A stretch of 64,000 bases of DNA from Aeoliella sp052161615 (lineage in GTDB: Bacteria > Planctomycetota > Planctomycetia > Pirellulales > Lacipirellulaceae), in NCBI RefSeq assembly GCF_052161615.1, contig NZ_CP197417.1:4216001-4280000 (forward strand). Direction: 5' to 3'. The translations under genes were made by a program, and so were the position numbers. Under the pieces are notes generated by a model. That model searched no databases and was not told the origin of the DNA. It saw only the letters and a list, made by a program, of their open reading frames with translations. Below, piece after piece: positions 55,466 to 62,514 of this stretch. Position 1 is the first letter of the stretch. Each line of letters begins with the position of its first letter.

Positions 55466-55531
55466 ATGATGCTTCCCACTCTCCAACACGGCGTGCGAAT
55501 CATTATTATTGCGGGAGTACGGCGGTCTTAG
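55466..55531 (+). CDS. Leader peptide with four consecutive Ile codons
   Basis: A 21-codon frame (ATG at 55466 or 55469, stop TAG at 55529-55531) encodes MMLPTLQHGVR, then IIII (ATC ATT ATT ATT, 55499-55510), AGV and RRS. Four Ile codons in a row in so short a frame, just upstream of an isoleucine-pathway gene and a terminator, fit a regulatory leader peptide. Ribosome stalling at these codons when charged tRNA-Ile is scarce would leave the antiterminator arm (55524-55533) just free, while translation to the stop would cover it. An in-frame GTG at 55454 is possible. No clear ribosome-binding site is seen. Confidence 0.75.
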   Translation: MMLPTLQHGVRIIIIAGVRRS

Positions 55532-55572
55532 GGCGGTTCGGTACAATCCGATACACATCCAACCCTGAGGCC
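55524..55572 (+). promoter_or_regulatory. Candidate antiterminator stem of the cimA attenuator
   Basis: GGTCTTAGGG (55524-55533), which overlaps the stop codon of the leader peptide, can pair over ten bases (two G-U pairs) with CCCTGAGGCC (55563-55572). The second arm is also the left arm of the terminator, so the two structures exclude each other. A small internal hairpin (TCGG...CCGA) lies in the loop. This is the alternative fold expected in an amino-acid attenuator. Confidence 0.7.
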
Positions 55573-55591
55573 AAAAGCCTCGGGGTTTTTT
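55563..55591 (+). terminator. Rho-independent terminator upstream of cimA (attenuator)
   Basis: CCCTGAGGC (55563-55571) pairs with GCCTCGGGG (55577-55585) in a nine-base stem (one G-U pair) with a five-base loop, followed directly by TTTTTT (55586-55591). It ends 47 bases before the cimA start. It could also end the PEP-CTERM transcript 170 bases upstream, but the Ile-rich leader frame and the competing stem point to attenuation. Confidence 0.85.
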
Positions 55592-55638
55592 CGTATCCCG
55601 GGTTATGGCCGATCATCGAACGCTGAAAGCTAACGACC

Positions 55639-57207
55639 ATGAAGATCGAACTCTACGACACCACCCTCCGCGACGGCGCCCAAGGCGAGGGCGTGAACTT
55701 CTCGCTGGAGGACAAAGTGCTCATCGCGCGGCGGCTCGATGAGATGGGTTTCGACTACGTCGAAGGGGGCTACCCGCTGTCGAACCCCAAGGACGCCGAG
55801 TTCTTTCAGCGAATGCTCGCCGAACCGCTCCAGCACGCGAAAGTGTGTGCCTTCGGTATGACTCGTCGCCGCGGTGTGAAGCCTGCGGACGATCCGGGTA
55901 TGAAGGCGCTTGTTGAGTCCCAGGCACCCGTCGTCACCATCGTCGGAAAGACCAGCGACTTTCACGTGCTTGAAGTCCTGCAGGTAACGCTGGAAGAGAA
56001 CTTGGCGATGATCGCCGAGACGGTGGATTACTTCGTCAAGCTCGGCCGGGAAGTGATCTACGATGCCGAGCACTTCTTCGATGGCTGGAAAGCCAACCCC
56101 GAATACGCGGCAAAGGCCATCCGCGCCGCAGCAAACGCAGGTGCTTCGCGGATCGTGATGTGCGACACCAATGGTGGTAGCATGCCCGAAGAAGTCGCCC
56201 GCATTGCGAAAGAAGCCCGCGCGACCGTCACAACGCCGCTCGGTATCCACACGCATAACGACTGCGAGCTGGCAGTCGCTAACTCTCTCGCGGCTGTCGA
56301 TGCCGGGGCCGTTCACGTTCAAGGAACCATCAATGGGCTTGGCGAGCGTTGCGGCAATGCCGATCTAGTATCGGTGGCCGCGAATCTCGCACTCAAGAAG
56401 CAGGGCTACGAAGTCCTGGAACGCGGCGAGCTCGATCACCTCACCGAGTTGTCGCGTTACGTCTACGAAATCGCCAACATGAGCTACCGCATCAACCAGC
56501 CATTCGTCGGCGCTAGTGCATTCGCTCATAAAGGTGGGATGCACGTCCACGCCGTGAACCGCGTGGCGCACAGCTACGAGCACATCGCCCCCGAAAGCGT
56601 CGGCAACGAACGCCGGGTGCTGGTGAGCGAACTGTCGGGCCGGTCGAACATCATCGCTCTTACGACCAAGCACGACATCGCGGCCGACAAGGAGCTGATG
56701 GACAGCATCCTTCGCGAAGTAGTCGACAAGGAGAATCAAGGCTATCAGTTCGAGGCCGCGGGTGCTTCGTTTGACCTCTTGGTGAAGCGGGCCGCCGGGA
56801 CCTTCACGCCGCACTTCGAACTCGTGAAGTTCCATACGAGTGTCGAGAGTCGCGGTGGCACGCCAGTGACCGAAGCGACGGTCAAGCTGCTGGTTGATGA
56901 TCAGGTGCTGCACGAAGTAGCGGAAGGCGATGGCCCCGTGAACGCCCTGGATGCCGCGCTGCGTAAAGCGCTCGGCAGTTTGTTCCCGAACCTCCGCGAC
57001 ATGCACTTGGTCGATTACAAAGTACGAGTGATCAACAGCGAAGCCGCAACGGCGGCCAGCGTCCGTGTGGTGATCGAAAGCCGGGACGAGGATGGCGAGG
57101 TGTGGGGCACCGTGGGCGTCGATGAGAATGTCATCCAAGCCAGCTGGGACGCCCTGGTCGACAGCATCGAGTACAAGCTGTGCAAGGACGAGGGGCAGGG
57201 CAAGTAG
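55639..57207 (+). CDS. cimA: Citramalate synthase (isoleucine biosynthesis)
   Basis: Condenses pyruvate and acetyl-CoA to (R)-citramalate, giving a threonine-independent route to 2-oxobutyrate and isoleucine. The 522-residue protein is a DRE-TIM family enzyme: N-terminal IELYDTTLRDGAQGEGVNFS, the HTHNDCELAVANSLAAVDAG block with metal-binding His residues, and VQGTINGLGERCGNADLVSV. A C-terminal regulatory LeuA-dimer domain (about 360-515) follows. The GFDYVEGGYPLSNPKDAEFF block is typical of the CimA group and unlike 2-isopropylmalate synthase. The Ile codons in the leader upstream independently support an isoleucine rather than leucine role. The vapBC-like pair follows 51 bases later. Confidence 0.92.
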   Translation: MKIELYDTTLRDGAQGEGVNFSLEDKVLIARRLDEMGFDYVEGGYPLSNPKDAEFFQRMLAEPLQHAKVCAFGMTRRRGVKPADDPGMKALVESQAPVVTIVGKTSDFHVLEVLQVTLEENLAMIAETVDYFVKLGREVIYDAEHFFDGWKANPEYAAKAIRAAANAGASRIVMCDTNGGSMPEEVARIAKEARATVTTPLGIHTHNDCELAVANSLAAVDAGAVHVQGTINGLGERCGNADLVSVAANLALKKQGYEVLERGELDHLTELSRYVYEIANMSYRINQPFVGASAFAHKGGMHVHAVNRVAHSYEHIAPESVGNERRVLVSELSGRSNIIALTTKHDIAADKELMDSILREVVDKENQGYQFEAAGASFDLLVKRAAGTFTPHFELVKFHTSVESRGGTPVTEATVKLLVDDQVLHEVAEGDGPVNALDAALRKALGSLFPNLRDMHLVDYKVRVINSEAATAASVRVVIESRDEDGEVWGTVGVDENVIQASWDALVDSIEYKLCKDEGQGK

Positions 57208-57258
57208 CGGTTCACGCTTGCGATTTGCTCGAACCAGCCAGGGAGGTAGAATAGAGAC

Positions 57259-57501
57259 ATGGAGTACACCATTCACGACTTGGGCGAAAAACTGGACGCT
57301 GCGATCATGGAGCGCGCTCAGGTCGAACACAAGACCGTCGATGTCGTCCTTAAAGAGGCGATCGAGCGGGGTCTTCAAACCACTCCCTCGCTTCAACCTC
57401 GGCGGGACCTTTCCGACGTGGCAGGTCAGTGCACCATCGATGCCGACTCGCTGGCGATTTTCCAGGACCAGCGGCGCATCGATCCCGAAATGTGGCGTTA
57501 G
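57259..57501 (+). CDS. VapB-like antitoxin
   Basis: An 80-residue protein whose N-terminal half looks like a ribbon-helix-helix DNA-binding fold (YTIHDLGEKLDAAIMERAQVEHKT, cut to LDAAIMERAQVEHKTVDVVL, then KEAIERGL). The C-terminal half is the extended part expected to wrap around a PIN toxin and ends DPEMWR. GGGAGGT lies about ten bases before the ATG. It is directly followed by a PIN-domain gene (11-base gap), so it most likely represses the operon and neutralises the toxin. Confidence 0.75.
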   Translation: MEYTIHDLGEKLDAAIMERAQVEHKTVDVVLKEAIERGLQTTPSLQPRRDLSDVAGQCTIDADSLAIFQDQRRIDPEMWR

Positions 57502-57512
57502 GGTGTCCACAG

Positions 57513-57896
57513 ATGCGATTGATCCTTGACACGAATCGCTACGACGACCTGAATCGTGACGTAGTCGAAGCCGTCCAAGTCATTGCGACTGCCTCGGAGA
57601 TTTGGTTGCCTCTCATCGTTCTCGGTGAGTTGCGGGCAGGTTTTGTAGGGGGATCGCAGACAGCACTCAACGAGCAGTTGCTTCTCAAATTTTTAAGTAA
57701 ACCGGCAATCGAAGTGCTACTCCCGGATGCAAGTACCTCGGAATTCTACGCCTACACCTTCGACTCGCTGCGTCGAAGCGGCACTCCGATTCCCACCAAC
57801 GACATCTGGATTGCCGCACTTGCGATTCAGCACAACTTGCCAATCTATTCTCGCGACCGTCATTTCCAGGTCGTGCCGGGCGTGCAATTGGTTTAA
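57513..57896 (+). CDS. PIN-domain toxin, VapC-like
   Basis: A 127-residue ribonuclease-fold protein. PIN acidic residues are visible: LILDTNRYDDL (first Asp), VLGELRAGF (Glu), TNDIWIAALAI (Asp) and the final SRDRHFQVVPGV (Asp). I start at the ATG at 57513, where the PIN fold begins; the frame is open into the antitoxin gene upstream. In the VapBC pairing the toxin cleaves tRNA or rRNA when the antitoxin is lost. The size is normal and all four acidic positions are present, so it looks intact. Confidence 0.88.
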   Translation: MRLILDTNRYDDLNRDVVEAVQVIATASEIWLPLIVLGELRAGFVGGSQTALNEQLLLKFLSKPAIEVLLPDASTSEFYAYTFDSLRRSGTPIPTNDIWIAALAIQHNLPIYSRDRHFQVVPGVQLV

Positions 57897-57898
57897 AC

Positions 57899-57917
57899 CT
57901 CGCGGGGATTTCGCGAG
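57899..57917. terminator. Small hairpin after the toxin gene
   Basis: CTCGCG (57899-57904) and CGCGAG (57912-57917) form a perfect six-base stem right after the toxin stop codon. No T run follows, so the terminator reading is weak. Confidence 0.3.
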
Positions 57918-58065
57918 ATCCAACGAGCCTGCGGCTAAAATCTCACCCTTTGCGCATCGGTGCATTTCCGGGAAAATGGCCGGTTTGATGCTGGCCATCT
58001 CCACCACGCCTAAGCCGATCTGACGCCTCGCGGTGTCTGCTCGGCTCCACTTGATAAAGTCTTCG

Positions 58066-61000
58066 ATGAAAGAACTTCCTGCGCAGTACGATCACGCGGC
58101 CGCTGAGAAGAAGTGGTATCCCTACTGGGAACAGCGGGGTTACTTCCATGCCGACCCCAAGCAGTCGCAAGCGGTAAATGGCAAGCCGCCGTACACGATC
58201 GTGATTCCTCCGCCGAACGTGACGGGAGCGTTGCACCTGGGGCACGCGCTCAACAACACGCTTCAGGACATCCTTATTCGCATGAAGCGGATGCAGGGAT
58301 ACAACACGCTGTGGATGCCGGGCACCGATCACGCGGGCATCGCGACGCAGGCCGTCGTGGAGCGGCGACTGCTGGCCGAGGAGAAAGTTTCACGCCACGA
58401 CCTAGGTCGCGAAGGTCTTGTTGAGCGTATTTGGAAATGGAAAGAGCAGTACGAGAAGCGCATTCTCGGGCAGCTCAAGCAGCTCGGTTGCAGTTGCGAT
58501 TGGGAGCGGACCCGGTTCACGCTCGACGACACCTGCGCCCGTGCGGTTCGCGAGACGTTCTTCAAGCTCTTCAGCGATGGCAAAGTCTACCGGGGCAAGC
58601 GGCTGGTGAACTGGGACACCTATTTGCAGACCGCGGTTTCGGACGACGAAGTGTTTCACGAAGCCGTGAAGGGCAGCTTCTGGCACTTCCGTTACCCCGT
58701 TATTGACGCGAAAGCGGGTGAGCCAACGCACGTGACGATTGCCACCACTCGCCCCGAGACCATGCTCGGCGACACAGCCGTTGCGGTACATCCCGAGCCC
58801 GCGAAGGCGCTGGCGAAGGCACAAGCGGAACTTGAGGCCCGCCTCGCCGCTGCACCCGCCAAGGAAAAGCCGCCGATACAGGCGCAGCTCGATGCGCTTC
58901 ATGAACGTCGTAAGGACAAGCTTGCCGAGCTTGAAACGCTTGCCAAAATGGCGCAGCGCGGCGTGATGCTTGAGCTTCCACTTACCGGGCGGACGATTCC
59001 GCTGATCGCTGATGTGTGGGCGAAGCCAGAGCTTGGGTCGGGCTGCGTGAAGATCACGCCGGCGCACGATGCCAACGACTACGACGTTTGGCAACGCAAT
59101 ATTACGATTGGTGCCATCAACATCTTGAACCCTGATGGCACACTGAACGAGAGCGTGCCCGAGAAGTTCCGTGGTCTTACGATGAAGAAGGCCCGCGAGT
59201 TGGTGGTGGCGGATCTCGTAGAACTCGAACTGCACGATCCCGAAACCGACCGCGAAGACCGCGAAATCGAACTCGCCCACAGCGACCGATCGAAGACGCC
59301 AATCGAGCCGTACTTGGCGGACCAATGGTTCATTCGGATGGGTGACCATTATGAGTATTCTCTTGGTGCTCACAGAATCATCGCTGGTCATTTAGGAGTA
59401 CCCGATGACAGGGAAACTGAGCGAGAGAATTTTAAGGCCACAATTGCCTCAGGCTTGGCTCAGTCGGCGATAGATGCTGTCGAATCAGGTAAAGTAAGCA
59501 TTGTCCCCGCAAGGTACGCGAAGACCTATTTGGACTGGTTGGGCGAGAAGAGAGATTGGCCAGTCGGGCGTCAATTGTGGTGGGGGCACCGCATTCCAGT
59601 ATGGACAAAGCACTTCTCGTCTAAAGTCGACTTTGACGCTGCTTGTGATGAAGCCGTGTCACTTCTAGCTTCCGATTACGATCCGGAATCGGAAGAAATG
59701 CCCGACATTCGTGAATCAATGCTTGATGTGTGGGATGATACAACAGGGACGGGGCAGATTTACTATTGTCTGCTTGACGACGAAACTCCCGTGATGTCCG
59801 CCATTGAAGCCGCTGGATTTATCCAAGAGACCGATGTCCTCGACACCTGGTTCAGCTCCGCCCTGTGGCCGCACTCGACGCTTGGTTGGCCGGAAGAAAC
59901 CGACGAACTGCACACCTTCTACCCCACGACGACGCTCATCACGTCGCGCGACATCATCACGCTGTGGGTTGCCCGGATGGTGCTGATGGGCATCTACAAC
60001 ATGGGCGAGGTGCCGTTCCACGAAGTGTACATCCACCCGAAGATTCTCGATGGCTTCGGCGAGACAATGTCGAAGTCGAAGGGCAACGGCATCGACCCGC
60101 TCGACGTCATTCAGAAGTTTGGTGCCGATGCCCTGCGATTTGGTATCGCGTACCTGACCACCGAGACGCAAGATGTTCGCATGCCGGTGGAGTACGAGTG
60201 CCCCCACTGCGGCGCGCTGATTAAGCAAACCAAGAAGAACATGACGCTTGCACGGATCGAGTGCGAGAAGTGTAAGGAGCCATTTAGCACGCAGTGGGCG
60301 GAGAAGGACGAGGACAAGGCGCTCAAGCGTGGCGCGGTGGTGAGCGAGCGGTTCGAACTGGGCCGTAACTTCTGCAACAAGCTGTGGAACGCCTCGCGGT
60401 TCTCGCTGTCGAACTTGGATGGATACGAGCCCGCAGAGATCCAACCAGAAGACCTATTGCTGGAAGACCGCTGGATCCTTTCGCGACTGGCGACGGTGAC
60501 TCGTGAGGTGACGCACGCGCTCAACACCTACCGCTACGCCGACGCCGCGCGGACGTTGTACGACTTTGCGTGGGACGAGTTCTGCAGCTTCTACATCGAG
60601 ATGACGAAGGCTCGGTTCGAAGTTGCCGAGCAGCGGGCGGTTGCTCAGGCGGTGCTCGCGCACGGGCTGGATACGCTGCTGAGATTGCTACATCCGATCA
60701 CGCCGTTTTTGACCGAGGAGGTATGGCAGCTTTTGAATGAGGTGGCGCCAAACCGTGGTCTTCCGACATCGGCTACGGCGGGAGAGAGTGTTTGCGTGGC
60801 GATCTGGCCCGAGTCGAATGAGGACTACGTCGACGCGGCCATTGAGGCACAGTTCGCCGAGTTCCAGGCGGTGCTTGGGGCAGTCCGCGAGATTCGCAGT
60901 CGGCAGAACATCACGATGAAGGAAGAGTTGGCGTTTCGGGTTACTTGCCCCGCGGAGGTCGCCGAGCGACTGGCGGCGATGCAGCCCTACTTCACGAAGA

Positions 61001-61323
61001 TGGCGAACGCCAAGGCAACCGACATGGGGCCGAAAGTTACTCCCCCCGACGTGGCGGCGAGTATCCCGCTCGCTGGGAAGCTCGTTGGAATGGAAGTCCA
61101 CGTTGACGTGAGCGCCTACATCGACGTCGAAGCCGAGAAGAAGCGGCTCGCGAGCGAGTGCGAGAAGCTCACCAAGTACATCGCGTCGATCGAAGGCAAG
61201 CTGAAGAACGACAAGTTCGTCGCCAACGCTCCGGCCGAAGTCGTCGATGGCGAGCGAGCCAAGCTTGCCGAAGCCCAAAAGCAACTGCTGAGTAACCAGG
61301 CGGCGCTCGAAAAGTTGGGGTAA
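58066..61323 (+). CDS. valS: Valyl-tRNA synthetase
   Basis: Charges tRNA-Val in the cytoplasm. Start at the ATG at 58066 (MKELPAQYDHAAAEKKWYPY, 1085 aa), where family alignments begin. HIGH-type motif PPPNVTGALHLGHALN (about 47-62) and KMSKS-type TMSKSKGNG (about 668-676) frame the Rossmann core; the editing domain lies between. Oddities: an Ala/Lys/Glu-rich helical insertion in the editing domain (about 245-300); a zinc-ribbon-like insertion after KMSKS (CPHC about 712-715, CEKC about 730-733); and a segment at about 59340-59800 with lower GC and other codon choices than the flanks. The C-terminal coiled-coil arm (DVEAEKKRLASECEKLTKYI to the end) is normal. Overall longer than E. coli ValRS (951). 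Confidence 0.96.
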   Translation: MKELPAQYDHAAAEKKWYPYWEQRGYFHADPKQSQAVNGKPPYTIVIPPPNVTGALHLGHALNNTLQDILIRMKRMQGYNTLWMPGTDHAGIATQAVVERRLLAEEKVSRHDLGREGLVERIWKWKEQYEKRILGQLKQLGCSCDWERTRFTLDDTCARAVRETFFKLFSDGKVYRGKRLVNWDTYLQTAVSDDEVFHEAVKGSFWHFRYPVIDAKAGEPTHVTIATTRPETMLGDTAVAVHPEPAKALAKAQAELEARLAAAPAKEKPPIQAQLDALHERRKDKLAELETLAKMAQRGVMLELPLTGRTIPLIADVWAKPELGSGCVKITPAHDANDYDVWQRNITIGAINILNPDGTLNESVPEKFRGLTMKKARELVVADLVELELHDPETDREDREIELAHSDRSKTPIEPYLADQWFIRMGDHYEYSLGAHRIIAGHLGVPDDRETERENFKATIASGLAQSAIDAVESGKVSIVPARYAKTYLDWLGEKRDWPVGRQLWWGHRIPVWTKHFSSKVDFDAACDEAVSLLASDYDPESEEMPDIRESMLDVWDDTTGTGQIYYCLLDDETPVMSAIEAAGFIQETDVLDTWFSSALWPHSTLGWPEETDELHTFYPTTTLITSRDIITLWVARMVLMGIYNMGEVPFHEVYIHPKILDGFGETMSKSKGNGIDPLDVIQKFGADALRFGIAYLTTETQDVRMPVEYECPHCGALIKQTKKNMTLARIECEKCKEPFSTQWAEKDEDKALKRGAVVSERFELGRNFCNKLWNASRFSLSNLDGYEPAEIQPEDLLLEDRWILSRLATVTREVTHALNTYRYADAARTLYDFAWDEFCSFYIEMTKARFEVAEQRAVAQAVLAHGLDTLLRLLHPITPFLTEEVWQLLNEVAPNRGLPTSATAGESVCVAIWPESNEDYVDAAIEAQFAEFQAVLGAVREIRSRQNITMKEELAFRVTCPAEVAERLAAMQPYFTKMANAKATDMGPKVTPPDVAASIPLAGKLVGMEVHVDVSAYIDVEAEKKRLASECEKLTKYIASIEGKLKNDKFVANAPAEVVDGERAKLAEAQKQLLSNQAALEKLG

Positions 61324-61328
61324 GATTA

Positions 61329-61408
61329 TCTCACGCAAAGACGCAGAGACGCGAAGTTAAGTAGAAGATAGTCGCGACTCCTTCGCGTCTTGGCGGCTTT
61401 GCGTGAGA
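61329..61408. repeat. 80-bp imperfect palindrome (REP-like) after valS
   Basis: Two 28-base arms (61329-61356 and 61381-61408) are reverse complements at 25 of 28 positions; the left begins TCTCACGCAAAGACGC and the right ends GGCTTTGCGTGAGA. The spacer is 24 bases. It follows the valS stop by five bases and may act as its terminator. The TCTCACGCAAAG core resembles dispersed palindromic repeats I remember from several bacterial phyla, so it is likely one copy of a repeat family. Confidence 0.75.
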
Positions 61409-61469
61409 ATGTTGTTAGCTGTTTACCAAACAGAACGCATCGTAACTCTACCAAGGACCGGGGCTTCCT

Positions 61470-61943
61470 ATGGCCATTCGACTTGCGGGATTAGTGCTGT
61501 TAGCAGTTCTCGCTTTGTTCCTAACGGGTAATTTGTCGCCTGCGGTGGAGCCGAAGGGGGATGATCCGCTGACCAAGGCGGTGACGGAGGTGCTCACCAC
61601 GCAGGCGGGGCACTGGAACGAAGGGGATATCGATGGCTTCATGCGGTACTACTGGAAGTCGGACGATTTGACGTTCAGCTCGGGCGGGACTACGCGGCGG
61701 GGTTGGGACGAGACGATGCGGCGGTATCGCGAGGCCTATCCGACGGCCGCGGAGATGGGAAAGCTGACGTTCTCGGAGCTTGAAGTCCGCCCGCTTGGCG
61801 ACACTGCGGCTCTGGTGCTCGGACGGTGGGCGCTTGAGCGGGACAAGGAGCCGGTCGAAGGGAACTTTACGCTGGTGATGGAGCAAATCGACGGGCAGTG
61901 GCTGGTGGTGCATGACCACACTTCGCGGCAGGCCGCGGAGTAG
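61470..61943 (+). CDS. Secreted NTF2-like (SnoaL/DUF4440-type) protein
   Basis: A 157-residue protein with a signal peptide (AGLVLLAVLALFLTGNLSPAV). Its single domain shows the NTF2-like pattern: GHWNEGDIDGFMRYYWKSDDL, cut here to WNEGDIDGFMRYYWKSDDL, then LTFSSGGTTRRGWDETMRRYR and VMEQIDGQWLVVHDHTS at the end. AAGGA lies upstream of the ATG. Members of this fold serve as binding proteins or small enzymes; no catalytic residues can be assigned. It stands alone between a palindromic repeat and the nuclease-family gene. Confidence 0.83.
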   Translation: MAIRLAGLVLLAVLALFLTGNLSPAVEPKGDDPLTKAVTEVLTTQAGHWNEGDIDGFMRYYWKSDDLTFSSGGTTRRGWDETMRRYREAYPTAAEMGKLTFSELEVRPLGDTAALVLGRWALERDKEPVEGNFTLVMEQIDGQWLVVHDHTSRQAAE

Positions 61944-62029
61944 CATCGCTATTCTCCGCCGCAGCGGTTGCTTACAATGAGAGTCAGGACGCCACAGGCT
62001 TTTCACTCTTCGGATAAAGGAATCGCGAT

Positions 62030-62437
62030 ATGCCCGTTGCCATGGAGCTTTCGCGGATCATCATCAGCGAGATTAACGACAGTCAGGTCATCTATCTCAA
62101 AGAGGTAGAGGGGACGCGGACTTTCCCGATCCTGATCGGCATATTCGAAGCGACGAGCATCGACCGCCGGGTGAAGCACATCGAAACACCCCGGCCACTG
62201 ACGCACGATCTGTTGGTCCAGTCGGTCGAAGCGCTCGGCGGTGAATTCCAAGACGTAGTGATTAGCGCGCTAAAGGACCACACCTACTACGCTCAGCTTC
62301 GTGTGCGACAAGAAGGCGAACTGATCGAGATCGACGCCCGTCCGTCGGATGCCATTGCCGTAGCGGTGACTTGCGATCCCCCGCTGCCGATTTACGTGGC
62401 AGAGGATGTGCTGACGGATTTGGCGAACGAGGAATAG
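62030..62437 (+). CDS. Bifunctional nuclease family protein (DUF151)
   Basis: A 135-residue cytoplasmic protein with the DUF151/BFN pattern: YLKEVEGTRTFPILIGIFEA, RPLTHDLLVQSVEALGG, TYYAQLRV and EIDARPSDAIAVAVTCDPP. Plant members have RNase and DNase activity; bacterial members are mostly uncharacterised. AAAGGA lies about ten bases before the ATG at 62030; an ATG at 62042 is also possible. It converges on the aspartate kinase gene with a strong hairpin between. Confidence 0.88.
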   Translation: MPVAMELSRIIISEINDSQVIYLKEVEGTRTFPILIGIFEATSIDRRVKHIETPRPLTHDLLVQSVEALGGEFQDVVISALKDHTYYAQLRVRQEGELIEIDARPSDAIAVAVTCDPPLPIYVAEDVLTDLANEE

Positions 62438-62463
62438 GGAGATCTGCTCGCGATCAGCAAACT

Positions 62464-62483
62464 CCCCGCCCTGACGGGCGGGG
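62464..62483. terminator. Strong hairpin between convergent genes
   Basis: CCCCGCCC and GGGCGGGG form a perfect eight-base stem with a four-base loop (TGAC) between the ends of the nuclease-family gene and the aspartate kinase gene. No T run, but the position and stability fit a bidirectional terminator. Confidence 0.55.
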
Positions 62484-62514
62484 CTCGATGAGGGTCGTGG
62501 ATTAGCAGTGGCTG

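Noticed and set aside
55511..55560. Stretch beginning gcgggagta and containing ggttcggtacaatccg, resembling parts of a tRNA
   Set aside because: It cannot be folded into an acceptor stem plus D and anticodon arms, and it overlaps the leader-peptide frame and attenuator, which explain it better.
57976..57998. ATGGCC...GGCCAT palindrome before valS as a T-box or riboswitch
   Set aside because: Only a six-base stem, with no T-box sequence, specifier loop or terminator; too little to call.
58033..58065. Upstream GTG start for valS
   Set aside because: It would add 11 residues without family similarity; the ATG at 58066 starts the conserved MKELPAQYD sequence.
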